Assembly: GCA_045533955.1 (NCBI GenBank)
Contig: JAZSIU010000019.1
Span: 29,077-93,076, forward strand
Reading direction: 5' to 3'
Source: HGM04593 sp045533955
GTDB lineage: Bacteria > Bacteroidota > Bacteroidia > Bacteroidales > Bacteroidaceae
Length of the DNA: 64,000 bases
The notes below the pieces were generated by a model that saw only the letters and a list, made by a program, of their open reading frames with translations, had not been told where the DNA came from and did no database searches. This document shows, one piece after another, positions 17,077 to 25,450 of this stretch (positions within the stretch are counted from its first letter, which is position 1; the number at the start of each line of letters is the position of its first letter). The position numbers and the translations under genes were made by a program.

Positions 17077-17847
17077 ATGAAACTGAATCTTAAAAATCCC
17101 ATAATTTTTTTCGACCTTGAAACGACGGGCGTTGATGTGTCAAAAGACCGCATCGTCGAAATTTGTTACATAAAAGTGTGGCCCAACGGCAACGAGGCCT
17201 CGCGCACGATGCGCATAAACCCGGGAATACACATCCCCGAGCAATCGACTGCGGTTCACGGAATAAAGGACGAGGATGTAAAGGATTGTCCTATGTTCAA
17301 GGATGTTGCCAAGGAGATAGCAAATGATTTTCAGGGGTGCGACATTGCCGGGTTCAACTCGAACCGCTTCGACCTTCCCTTGTTGGCCGAGGAGTTTCTG
17401 CGTGCACAGGTTGATATTGACCTCAGCCGCCACCGTGCCATAGACGTACAGGTTATTTATCATAAATTGGAGCAGCGCACACTGTCGGCAGCATATAAAT
17501 TCTATTGTGGCGCCGAACTTGTCGATGCTCACAGCGCTCTTGCCGACACGCGCGCAACGTACGAGATTCTTCAGGCACAGCTCGACCATTATCCCGAGGT
17601 GCTGAAAAATGATATGGAGTTTCTCTCGGAATTTTCGTCCTTTACGCGTAACGTCGATTTTGCGGGGCGTATGGTATATGATGAGGCAGGCAACGAGATA
17701 ATAAATTTCGGAAAATATAAGGGCGAGAAGGTCGAGACGGTGCTTGTGCGCGACCCGGGCTACTATGCGTGGATTATGAACGGCGATTTTCCGCTTAACA
17801 CCAAGCAGGTGCTTACACGTATCAAGCTGCGTGCTTTGAAGAAATAA
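17077..17847 (+). CDS. 3'-5' exonuclease, DEDDh (DnaQ/RNase T) family
   Basis: 256 residues. The four acidic positions and the His of the DEDDh site are all present: D13 and E15 (FFDLETTG), D99 (NSNRFDLPLL), H152 and D157 (AHSALADTRA). The C-terminal 55 residues (NFGKYKGEKVETV, YYAWIMNGDFP) match the small domain often attached to this exonuclease in Bacteroidetes (DUF3820 type). It could proofread for the replicative polymerase or act in repair; placement just after dnaN supports a link to replication. The start ATG lies 8 bp after the inverted-repeat element. Confidence 0.88.
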   Translation: MKLNLKNPIIFFDLETTGVDVSKDRIVEICYIKVWPNGNEASRTMRINPGIHIPEQSTAVHGIKDEDVKDCPMFKDVAKEIANDFQGCDIAGFNSNRFDLPLLAEEFLRAQVDIDLSRHRAIDVQVIYHKLEQRTLSAAYKFYCGAELVDAHSALADTRATYEILQAQLDHYPEVLKNDMEFLSEFSSFTRNVDFAGRMVYDEAGNEIINFGKYKGEKVETVLVRDPGYYAWIMNGDFPLNTKQVLTRIKLRALKK

Positions 17848-17886
17848 TAGTCTGTTTTGTTGGAAATTTTAACAGTTTCTGAATAT

Positions 17887-19965
17887 ATGCTGAAAGGAAA
17901 GAAAATTGTGTTGGGGATTACCGGCAGCATTGCCGCCTATAAGGCTGCGCTGCTTGTGCGTCTGCTTGTGAAAGAGGGGGCCGAGGTTCAGGTTATAATG
18001 ACGCCGTCGGCTAAGGAGTTTATTACTCCGCTCACCCTATCGACCCTCTCGGGGCGCGCTGTGTTGAGCGAGTTTTTCCATTCGGAGAGTGGAGCGTGGA
18101 ACAGCCACGTCGAGCTTGGCCTGTGGGCCGATGCTATGATTGTAGCGCCTGCAACGGCTGCGACAATTGGTAAGATGGCGAGCGGTATTGCCGATAATCT
18201 GCTTGTAACAACCTATCTGTCGATGAAGGCTCCGGTGCTTGTGGCTCCGGCGATGGACCTTGATATGTATGCTCACCCATCGACGCAGCGCAATCTCGAT
18301 ATTCTGCGCTCGTATGGCAATCACATAATAGAGCCGGCCGAGGGCGAGCTTGCTAGCCATCTTAAGGGCAAGGGACGTATGGAGGAGCCACAGAATATTG
18401 TCGAGAGGCTGCGCGAGCTTTTTTTTGTGAAAGGGCCGCTTGCCGGTAAAAAGATTCTGGTAACGGCCGGCCCTACATACGAGAAAATTGACCCGGTGCG
18501 CTTCATTGGAAACTATTCATCGGGCAAGATGGGCTTTGCAATAGCGCACGAGTGTGCGCGGGCGGGCGCCGAGGTTACGCTTGTGTCGGGACCCGTGTCG
18601 TTGCCTACGCCTCACGCCTCGATAAAGCGTGTGGATGTTGAGTCGGCGCGCCAGATGCACGCAGCCTCGAGTGAGGCCTTCGGTGGGTGCGACGCGGCCA
18701 TTCTCTGTGCCGCCGTTGCCGATTATCGCCCCTCGTCTCAGGCCGATAAGAAGATTAAGCGCACCGACGAGAATATGACAATTGAGCTCGAGGCTAATCC
18801 CGATATTGCAGCCTCTTTGGGGGCTGTCAAGCGCGAGGGACAGCTGCTGGCGGGCTTTGCGCTCGAGACGAACGATGCGCTCTCCAATGCCCGCCTTAAA
18901 CTAAAGAAAAAGAATCTCGATTTTATAGTGCTTAACTCGCTCGAGGATAAAGGCGCGGGCTTTGCTGTGGATACAAACAAGGTTACCATCATCGACGGCT
19001 CGGGAGCGACGGAGTATCCGCTGAAGAGTAAGGCCTCGGTGGCGCGCGATATTGTGGCGCATCTTGCGCGGCTCTTTACGATGCTTATACTGCTGTTTGC
19101 CCCGCTCGCTCTCGGGGCGCAAGAGCTCAATGCAACCGTCAGCCTTAATACCTCTAAGGTGCAGGGCACAAATACCGAGGTTTTTACGGTGCTTAAGGAT
19201 GCTCTGACCGAGTTTATCAACAACCGCAAATGGACGGATTATACCTACGAGGAGCACGAACGCATTGCCTGTAACTTTACATTCATCGTCGATGGCTACT
19301 CGGACGACGGCTCTTTTACCTGCTCGCTTATGGTACAGGGCTCGCGTCCGGTGTTCGGCTCGGCCTACTCATCGACGCTCTTTAAATACGAGGATAAGGG
19401 TATAAAATTCACCTATCAGCCCTACGACCGATTAGAATTTAATGAGGATAATCTCGACAATAATCTCACCGCAGTGATTGCCTTTTATGCCTATCTGATA
19501 ATTGGCCTTGATATGGACTCGATGGGTGAGCTTGGGGGTAGCGAGTTTCTGAACCGCGCGCTGAATATTGCGGGTAATGCTCAGAATATGGGCGACAGCG
19601 GCTGGCGCGCCGGAAGCAGCAACAACAACCGCTACACGGTTATTGATGATTATATGAATGGGGCGATGGAGCCTCTGCGCCGCCTCTACTATAAGTATCA
19701 TCGTTTGGGCCTTGATACAATGTTCAAGGATGCCGAGGCCGGGCGAAAGGTCATCACCGAGTGTATGACGATGCTTCAAGAGGCCTATAATAACCGTCCG
19801 CTGGCCTATATGACGAAACTTTTTACCGAGTATAAGCAGGATGAATTTGTGAATCTCTATTCGTTCGAGGGCGGGGCTGCCGAGAAGCAGGCTGTTGTGA
19901 AGATTCTCTCCGAGATTAACCCCTCGCAGTCGGATGCTTGGGACAAGATTCTTAAATCACGCTAA
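17887..19965 (+). CDS. coaBC: Fused CoaBC (phosphopantothenoylcysteine synthetase/decarboxylase) and DUF4835/PorD
   Basis: One uninterrupted frame of 692 residues from ATG at 17887. Residues 1-398 are a complete CoaBC, which makes 4'-phosphopantetheine for coenzyme A: GITGSIAAYKA (flavin), catalytic His 74 in SHVEL, PAMDLDMY, GKGRMEEP, then the CoaB part TAGPTYEKIDPVRFIGNYSSGKMG and KIKR. The E. coli Cys in the clamp loop is replaced by a Ser-His-Leu stretch. Residues 399-692 are DUF4835, called PorD in some annotations and tied to type IX secretion; it begins with its own Met and signal peptide. In relatives these are two adjacent genes; here the coaBC stop codon is missing. Confidence 0.85.
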   Translation: MLKGKKIVLGITGSIAAYKAALLVRLLVKEGAEVQVIMTPSAKEFITPLTLSTLSGRAVLSEFFHSESGAWNSHVELGLWADAMIVAPATAATIGKMASGIADNLLVTTYLSMKAPVLVAPAMDLDMYAHPSTQRNLDILRSYGNHIIEPAEGELASHLKGKGRMEEPQNIVERLRELFFVKGPLAGKKILVTAGPTYEKIDPVRFIGNYSSGKMGFAIAHECARAGAEVTLVSGPVSLPTPHASIKRVDVESARQMHAASSEAFGGCDAAILCAAVADYRPSSQADKKIKRTDENMTIELEANPDIAASLGAVKREGQLLAGFALETNDALSNARLKLKKKNLDFIVLNSLEDKGAGFAVDTNKVTIIDGSGATEYPLKSKASVARDIVAHLARLFTMLILLFAPLALGAQELNATVSLNTSKVQGTNTEVFTVLKDALTEFINNRKWTDYTYEEHERIACNFTFIVDGYSDDGSFTCSLMVQGSRPVFGSAYSSTLFKYEDKGIKFTYQPYDRLEFNEDNLDNNLTAVIAFYAYLIIGLDMDSMGELGGSEFLNRALNIAGNAQNMGDSGWRAGSSNNNRYTVIDDYMNGAMEPLRRLYYKYHRLGLDTMFKDAEAGRKVITECMTMLQEAYNNRPLAYMTKLFTEYKQDEFVNLYSFEGGAAEKQAVVKILSEINPSQSDAWDKILKSR
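19081..19965 (+). CDS. Possible separate DUF4835/PorD product from an internal start
   Basis: ATG at 19081 is in frame with coaBC and falls exactly where the DUF4835 protein would normally start: MLILLFAPLALGAQELNA reads as a signal peptide with cleavage after ALGA. From here the product is 294 residues, the usual family length, ending KILKSR. If translated only as part of the fusion, the signal sequence would become an internal membrane anchor and CoaBC would be tethered to the membrane. An internally initiated, exported product is the simpler biological reading. No obvious ribosome-binding site (upstream reads CGCGGCTCTTTACG). Confidence 0.5.
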   Translation: MLILLFAPLALGAQELNATVSLNTSKVQGTNTEVFTVLKDALTEFINNRKWTDYTYEEHERIACNFTFIVDGYSDDGSFTCSLMVQGSRPVFGSAYSSTLFKYEDKGIKFTYQPYDRLEFNEDNLDNNLTAVIAFYAYLIIGLDMDSMGELGGSEFLNRALNIAGNAQNMGDSGWRAGSSNNNRYTVIDDYMNGAMEPLRRLYYKYHRLGLDTMFKDAEAGRKVITECMTMLQEAYNNRPLAYMTKLFTEYKQDEFVNLYSFEGGAAEKQAVVKILSEINPSQSDAWDKILKSR

Positions 19966-19973
19966 TTGGGAAT

Positions 19974-21644
19974 ATGCTAAAATCGCTTAAAATAGATAAT
20001 TTTGCTCTTATAGACCATCTTGAGATTGACCTTGCAAATGGTTTTTCGGTTATTACCGGTGAGACGGGAACAGGAAAATCGGTGTTTCTTGGGGCAATCT
20101 CGATGATGCTGGGCCAGCGCTCCGATGCAAAAATGGTGCGCGAGGGGGCTGTGCGCTGTACCATCGAGGGAGTGTTCGACCTTTCGGGGTATAATCTGCA
20201 ACATTTTTTCGAGGCGAACGACCTTGACTACGACGAGAGCGAGTGCATCGTGCGGCGCGAGGTGTCGTTGGCGGGACGCAGTCGTGCTTTTATAAACGAC
20301 ACGCCGGTAACAGTGGCGCAGCTCAAGGAGTTGGGTGCGGCGCTCATAGATATTCACTCGCAGCATCAGAATCTGCTGTTGGGCGATAGGAATTTTCAGT
20401 TGAATGTGCTCGATACGTTGGGCTGCGGCGATAAGGAACTGCGCGAGTATGAGGCGCTCTATGGTGAGTATCGAGCGGTGCTCTCGAGGCTTGAGAAGCT
20501 ACGCGACGAGCTCGAGAGGAGTCGGCGCGACGAGGATTTTGTGCGCTTCCAGCTTGAGGAGATTGATGCGCTGTCGTTACACGAGGAGGAGCAGGAGGAG
20601 CTCGAGCAGGAGCAGTCGCAGCTATCGCACGCCGAGGATATTAAGGCGGCACTATGTGGAGCGCTTGCTCTGATGGAAGGCGAGGGTGAGCGCAACCTTG
20701 TGCAGGCAGTGCGCGAGGCGGCAACGGCTCTTGCGCGTGTGGCAGCACACTATCCGGCAGCCTCGGAACTGTCCGAGCGCTTGGAGGCCAATTATATTGA
20801 GCTGAAGGATTGTTGCAGCGAGCTGAGCTATCGTGCCGAGGGGGTGGTCTTTTCGCCCGAGAGGCTCGAATTTGTCGATAGACGTCTCTCGGCAATATAC
20901 GACTTACAGAAAAAGCATCGTGTGGGCTCGCTGCCCGAGCTTCTGGAGCTTGCCGAGGCTATGCGCGAGCGTCTGCAACACATCGAGGGGGGCGACGAGG
21001 AGGTTGCCACGCTCGAAAAGAGGCTCGCTGCTGTTACCCGTGAAGCTACGGAGGCTGCGGCAAGGCTCACGGCAAGGCGCCGCGAAGCGGCGCAGATGCT
21101 GCAAGAGAAAATCACTGCAATTCTCGTTACGCTGGGAATGCCGCTCATACGCTTCGGGGTGCAGTTTGAGGCGAGCGCCGATTTTACGCCGCAGGGCACC
21201 GACGTTGTGCGTTTCCTCTTCTCGGCCAACAGCATAAGCCCTATGCAGCCGCTATCCGAGGTGGCCTCGGGCGGTGAGATGGCGCGTGTTATGCTTGCGT
21301 TAAAATCGCTCATTGCCGACAGTGTAAGGCAGCCTACGCTTATATTCGATGAGATTGATACGGGAATCTCGGGCATTCTTGCCGAGAGAATGGGGCGGCT
21401 GATGCGTCAGATGGGTTGCATCGACCATCAGGTAATAAGCATCACTCATCTGCCGCAGGTGGCGGCCTTGGGCACGGCGCACTATAAGGTATATAAAGAG
21501 GAGGGGGCAGGCGGCACAAAGACAAATATTGTGGAGCTCAAGGGCGAGGAGCGTGTGCGCGAGATTGCCCAAATGATGAGTGGCGAGACACTCACCGAGG
21601 CGGCTCTTGACAATGCACGTCTGCTGCTCTCGGGTGTAAATTGA
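19974..21644 (+). CDS. recN: DNA repair protein RecN
   Basis: 556 residues, an SMC-like ATPase of double-strand break repair. Walker A GETGTGKS is at 29-36 (ITGETGTGKSVFLGAI), the Q-loop region IDIHSQHQNLLL follows, two coiled-coil arms rich in Glu/Arg fill about 150-340, and the C-terminal head carries the signature VASGGEMARVMLALK and Walker B LIFDEIDTGISG. ATG at 19974 is 8 bp after the PorD stop, so it belongs to the same transcript. In other Bacteroidales recN also follows coaBC and DUF4835. Confidence 0.96.
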   Translation: MLKSLKIDNFALIDHLEIDLANGFSVITGETGTGKSVFLGAISMMLGQRSDAKMVREGAVRCTIEGVFDLSGYNLQHFFEANDLDYDESECIVRREVSLAGRSRAFINDTPVTVAQLKELGAALIDIHSQHQNLLLGDRNFQLNVLDTLGCGDKELREYEALYGEYRAVLSRLEKLRDELERSRRDEDFVRFQLEEIDALSLHEEEQEELEQEQSQLSHAEDIKAALCGALALMEGEGERNLVQAVREAATALARVAAHYPAASELSERLEANYIELKDCCSELSYRAEGVVFSPERLEFVDRRLSAIYDLQKKHRVGSLPELLELAEAMRERLQHIEGGDEEVATLEKRLAAVTREATEAAARLTARRREAAQMLQEKITAILVTLGMPLIRFGVQFEASADFTPQGTDVVRFLFSANSISPMQPLSEVASGGEMARVMLALKSLIADSVRQPTLIFDEIDTGISGILAERMGRLMRQMGCIDHQVISITHLPQVAALGTAHYKVYKEEGAGGTKTNIVELKGEERVREIAQMMSGETLTEAALDNARLLLSGVN

Positions 21645-21665
21645 TATTGATAAATAAGAAGGATT

Positions 21666-22412
21666 ATGGTTAATACAAATGAAATGATTTTTGGAGTGCG
21701 CGCAGTGCTCGAGGCTCTCGAGGCCGGAAAAGAGGTGGACAAGATTCTTGTTAAACGCGATATTCAGAGTGAGCTCTCGCGCGAGCTTTTCGCTGCACTC
21801 AAAGGGCGCACAATCCCGGTGGTGCGTGTGCCGGTGGAGAAATTGAACCGCATCACACGTAAGAATCATCAGGGAGTGATTGCGTTTATCTCGGCGGTGG
21901 AATATGCTCACGTTGATACTCTCGTGCCTACGCTGTACGAGGAGGGGAGAGTGCCTCTCTTGGTGCTTCTGGACGGAATAACCGACGTGCGTAATTTTGG
22001 CTCAATAGCTCGTACCTGCGACTGTGCCGGCGTGGATGCCATAATAATTCCTGCGCACAACAGCGTAACGGTTAACGCCGATGCTGTAAAGACCTCGGCG
22101 GGGGCACTGCATACGCTGCCCGTGTGCCGCGAGAAGAATATCACCGAGACGCTGCGCTATCTTAAAGAGTCGGGCGTGCGCATCGTGTGTGCAACCGAAA
22201 AGGGGACAATGAGCTACACGCGCAGTGTTTACACCGAGCCTGTGTGCATTGTGATGGGCGCCGAGGATACGGGAATACCCGTCGAGCATCTGCGTCTGTG
22301 CGACGATTGGGTCTCTATCCCGCAATTTGGAAATATAGAGTCGCTGAATGTGTCGGTGGCAACGGGCGTTATTCTGTACGAGGCGGTGCGTCAGCGCCAC
22401 GAGGGCGAGTAA
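21666..22412 (+). CDS. rlmB: 23S rRNA 2'-O-ribose methyltransferase, SpoU/TrmH family (RlmB-like)
   Basis: 248 residues. An N-terminal substrate-binding domain (IFGVRAVLEALEAGKEVDKILV) precedes the knotted SPOUT domain with motif 1 LLDGITDVRNFGSIARTCDCAG, motif 2 CIVMGAEDTGIP and motif 3 VSIPQFGNIESLNVSVATGVILYE. These are the AdoMet-binding and catalytic elements of RlmB, which methylates G2251 of 23S rRNA in E. coli. The exact target in this organism is inferred. It follows recN by 21 bp. Confidence 0.9.
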   Translation: MVNTNEMIFGVRAVLEALEAGKEVDKILVKRDIQSELSRELFAALKGRTIPVVRVPVEKLNRITRKNHQGVIAFISAVEYAHVDTLVPTLYEEGRVPLLVLLDGITDVRNFGSIARTCDCAGVDAIIIPAHNSVTVNADAVKTSAGALHTLPVCREKNITETLRYLKESGVRIVCATEKGTMSYTRSVYTEPVCIVMGAEDTGIPVEHLRLCDDWVSIPQFGNIESLNVSVATGVILYEAVRQRHEGE

Positions 22413-22445
22413 TGTTCACATCAATAGTTTAGAATTTCGGCGGAT

Positions 22446-22464
22446 GCTAAAAGCCTCTTTTAGC
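22446..22464 (+). other. Small hairpin between rlmB and the TPR gene
   Basis: GCTAAAAG and CTTTTAGC form a perfect 8-bp stem with a 3-nt loop, and a flanking CGG/CCG could extend it past a 2-nt bulge. No T-run follows, so it may be a processing or weak termination element. Confidence 0.35.
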
Positions 22465-22539
22465 CGAAAGGGTGCGATAGAGGGTGCGGCCTTTCGATGA
22501 GGGGGAGGTTTTTTGGGGCGTCGGACAAAATTATTACCA

Positions 22540-24240
22540 ATGAGATTATTTAATTTGTTTTTATTGCTTATAGTTGCGGCGAACAGCCTCTTTGCGGCAA
22601 AAGAGCCCAAAGGGGTGGAAGGAGCGCGAAAATCGTTGGCTACCATTATTGTATATAAAGATGGTCAATTGTTGCGCAACGGGCTCGGAGTATTTGTGGG
22701 CGAGAGAGGCGACGTGCTATCGGCCTATTCGCTTTTTCTGGGTGCCGATAGTGCCGTGTGTGTCGATGCCTCGGGAAAGGTGCGTCCCGTTGAGCGCATT
22801 GTGGGTGCCGATGATGTTTACGACTGCATAAAGGTGCGCGTGGCGTGGGACAAGAAGATTAAGCCGTTGAAGATGGCGGCAGAGGCAGCTCCATCGGGCG
22901 CCGAGCTGTATATGGTGGCCTCGGGCTCGAAAAAGGGCACTAAGGCCGAGAGGTTGGTTGTGCTGAATGTGGCCACAGCCTCGGGCGCGGCATATTATAC
23001 GTTCCAAAGGCCGCTGGATAATGTCTATCAGGCGGCACCTGTGGTGAGCGAGGCGGGCGAGCTTGTGGCGCTTGTGCAGCCCTCGGCGGCGAGCGACACT
23101 GTGTGCAGCTATGCAATTGCTGCCTCGTTTGCAGATGCTCTGTCAACGACCTCGCTTACGTACAACAGCTCGCTATACGACAATATAGGTATTCAGCGGG
23201 CACTGCCCCCCACACAGAAAGAGGCTCTGACGACGCTCTATCTGTTGCAGGGCCTCTCGTCGGGCGAGGATAGGGCAAGGTTCTTCGCACCGCTCAACGA
23301 TTATATAAACGAATATCCATATAGCTACGAGGGGCATCTGATGCTCGCCGAGTATTATGCCGTCGCCGACAGTGCATTCGACAAGGCACGCGCCCATTGG
23401 GACAAGGCGCTGAGGCTGAGCGAGCGTCCCGACGACGTCTTTTTCAATATCTCGAAAGTTTATATAGGGGCTGTGGCACGGTACGCCGCCGACAACGACT
23501 CCGTGGCTGTGCTGTTTGTTGATAGTGCTCTTGTTTATGTCGATAAGGCCATTGCAATAAAGAGCGAGCCCCTCTATCTGCACAATAAGGCCGAGCTTCA
23601 CTTTGCAAAGGGTAATTTTGCCGAGGCGTTCGACTGCTACGATGCTCTCTCGCGCACGAATATGAGCAGCGCCGAGGTTTATGCAGCGGCCTCGAAGTGT
23701 AAAGAGGCGCTGGGCGAGTATGATGCAGCTGTCGTACAGATGGACAGCGCCGTTGCTACGTTCGGGGCGTTGCCCGTCGAACCGATGGCTCCCTATCTGC
23801 TCAACAGGGCAATGCTCAAGCACAAGGCGGGGCGTGCGCGTGAGGCTGTGCTCGACTTTAACAGCTACGAAAAACTGCGTCAGGGCAAGCTGGCTGCCCC
23901 CTTCTACTATATGCGCGAGCAGGCCGAGTACGATGCAAAAATGTTCCAGCAGGCGCTGAACGATATTGAAATTGCAATATATATGCAGCCCAAAGAACCA
24001 CTCTATCTTATTGAAAAAGCGCGTCTGTGCTATCGTGTGAAGATGGTCGATGAGGCTCTCTTGGCCCTCTCTCTTGCCGTGGAGCTTGTGCCCGAGAATC
24101 CCGATGTTCACTATCTTGTGGGGCGCTGCCACCAATCCAAGGGCGATAATGTGAAGGCAAAAGAGGCGTTTATAAAGGCAAAGGAGTATGGACACCCCGA
24201 CGCCGTGGCTCGTCTCGCGGATATTGACCGGGAGAAGTAA
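22540..24240 (+). CDS. Exported TPR protein with inactive trypsin-like domain
   Basis: 566 residues from ATG at 22540, chosen because it places the signal peptide (MRLFNLFLLLIVAANSLFAA) at the N terminus. Residues about 30-200 resemble a trypsin/HtrA-like fold (GLGVFVGERGDVLSAYSLF, VYDCIKVRV, QAAPVVSEAGELVALVQPS), but the catalytic His after the first beta-turn and the GxSGG Ser are absent, so it should not be a protease. Residues about 215-560 form several TPR-type helical repeats (for example LMLAEYYAVADSAFDKARAHW and HYLVGRCHQSKGDNVKAKEAF). It is probably a periplasmic scaffold. Upstream of a TlpA-type protein. Confidence 0.75.
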   Translation: MRLFNLFLLLIVAANSLFAAKEPKGVEGARKSLATIIVYKDGQLLRNGLGVFVGERGDVLSAYSLFLGADSAVCVDASGKVRPVERIVGADDVYDCIKVRVAWDKKIKPLKMAAEAAPSGAELYMVASGSKKGTKAERLVVLNVATASGAAYYTFQRPLDNVYQAAPVVSEAGELVALVQPSAASDTVCSYAIAASFADALSTTSLTYNSSLYDNIGIQRALPPTQKEALTTLYLLQGLSSGEDRARFFAPLNDYINEYPYSYEGHLMLAEYYAVADSAFDKARAHWDKALRLSERPDDVFFNISKVYIGAVARYAADNDSVAVLFVDSALVYVDKAIAIKSEPLYLHNKAELHFAKGNFAEAFDCYDALSRTNMSSAEVYAAASKCKEALGEYDAAVVQMDSAVATFGALPVEPMAPYLLNRAMLKHKAGRAREAVLDFNSYEKLRQGKLAAPFYYMREQAEYDAKMFQQALNDIEIAIYMQPKEPLYLIEKARLCYRVKMVDEALLALSLAVELVPENPDVHYLVGRCHQSKGDNVKAKEAFIKAKEYGHPDAVARLADIDREK

Positions 24241-24304
24241 TCTTTTTACGACACACAATTGTTGCCGTGTATGAAATAATTTTAATTTTTTAAACAGCTA
24301 TATT

Positions 24305-25384
24305 ATGAGAATTTTTTCGTTTTTGACACTCTGTGCAGTGGCGCTTACGGCCGCAGGCCAAAATTTTACAATCACGGGTAAGGCGCCGGCCGAGGCTGAT
24401 GGTAAGGTGCTCTATCTCATTGACCAGAATACGCTTCTTAAGGCCGATTCGTGTGTGGTAACCAACGGCGCCTTTGAGTTTAAGGGCAACGCCGAAGGGC
24501 AGCTTCTTTTCGAACTTAAAAGTGTGGATAATCAGGGGCGCCATAAAATTTACATCTGTGTGCAGCCTGATACAAAGGTTGTGGTTGATGCAACCGTTGT
24601 CCCCGCAACAGTGTCGGATAATGGCGGGATGAACGATATTCTATCGGCCTTCGTGGGCGAGGTGAGTGCACAGAACAATGCGATGAACGCAAAGGTACAA
24701 CAGCTTTATGCCGAGGGAAAGAGCCGCGAGGAGCTTGCTGCAATTCTAGAGCCCGATATTGATGCATTCTTCGATATTTACCGTCGGGGCATCGAGAATA
24801 ACAAGGACAATATTGTGGGTGCCTATATTATGGCAGAGGTGGCCACAGAACTTTATTCTTCGCTGCCCGAGCTCGAGGCAGCAATGGCGCAGGTAAAATA
24901 TGCCGATAAGATTGCATACGTAAGGCGCCTTAGAGACGAATTTAAAAAGGCGAGTGCTACACAGCCCGGGGCTATGTTCGTCGATTTTGAGGGATTCACG
25001 GTCGATGGCAAGCCATCGAAACTATCCGATTATGTGGGCCGCGGACAATACGTGCTTGTCGATTTTTGGGCGTCGTGGTGCGGCCCTTGCAAGGGCGAGA
25101 TTCCCAATTTGCTGGAGCTTCAGAATAAGTTCGGTGGCGAGAAATTCACCGTGCTCGGAGTGAACGTGTGGGACGCCGAGGATAAATTCAAGGCAGCTCT
25201 TGAGAGCGAAGGGATAAATTATCCGCAGATTTTTGTGCCTCGCGACAATAAGGACGATGCTACTGCATTGTATGGCATTAAGGGTATTCCGCAGATTATT
25301 CTTTTTGCACCCGACGGCACGATTGTACGTCGCGACCTCAGAGGCGATGCTATGAAGGCTCTTGTCGAGGAGAGGATGAAATAA
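24305..25384 (+). CDS. TlpA-type periplasmic thioredoxin with DUF4369 domain
   Basis: 359 residues. A signal peptide (MRIFSFLTLCAVALTAAGQ) is followed by a DUF4369 beta domain (TITGKAPAEADGKVLYLIDQ), a helical middle part, and a thioredoxin domain with WCGPC (Cys 259 and 262, in FWASWCGPCKGEIPNL) and the cis-Pro segment GIKGIPQIILFAP. Such Bacteroidetes proteins act as periplasmic disulfide reductases or in haem and cytochrome maturation. ATG at 24305. The transcript ends at the 18-bp hairpin that follows. Confidence 0.88.
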   Translation: MRIFSFLTLCAVALTAAGQNFTITGKAPAEADGKVLYLIDQNTLLKADSCVVTNGAFEFKGNAEGQLLFELKSVDNQGRHKIYICVQPDTKVVVDATVVPATVSDNGGMNDILSAFVGEVSAQNNAMNAKVQQLYAEGKSREELAAILEPDIDAFFDIYRRGIENNKDNIVGAYIMAEVATELYSSLPELEAAMAQVKYADKIAYVRRLRDEFKKASATQPGAMFVDFEGFTVDGKPSKLSDYVGRGQYVLVDFWASWCGPCKGEIPNLLELQNKFGGEKFTVLGVNVWDAEDKFKAALESEGINYPQIFVPRDNKDDATALYGIKGIPQIILFAPDGTIVRRDLRGDAMKALVEERMK

Positions 25385-25405
25385 TCGGCTCTTTACGGCT
25401 CTAAG

Positions 25406-25450
25406 ACAAAATTGATGGGCGCCCCATAAGCAGGCGCCCATCAATTTTGT
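25406..25450. terminator. 18-bp perfect-stem bidirectional terminator overlapping tilS
   Basis: Perfect inverted repeat 25406-25423 / 25433-25450 with the 9-nt loop ccataagca. The core GATGGGCGCC is flanked by ACAAAATT and its complement, giving T-tracts on both strands. The right arm contains the last codons and stop of tilS, so coding and termination share the same bases. Confidence 0.85.

Noticed and set aside
17140..17589. Long minus-strand frames opposite dnaN, the exonuclease, coaBC and the dcw genes
   Set aside because: They are mirrors of the codon bias of the real genes, without start signals or family features.
24280..24300. Half-site like the inverted-repeat element (tttaaacagct) before the TlpA gene
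   Set aside because: Only about 11 bases match and no partner end is found within 300 bp.
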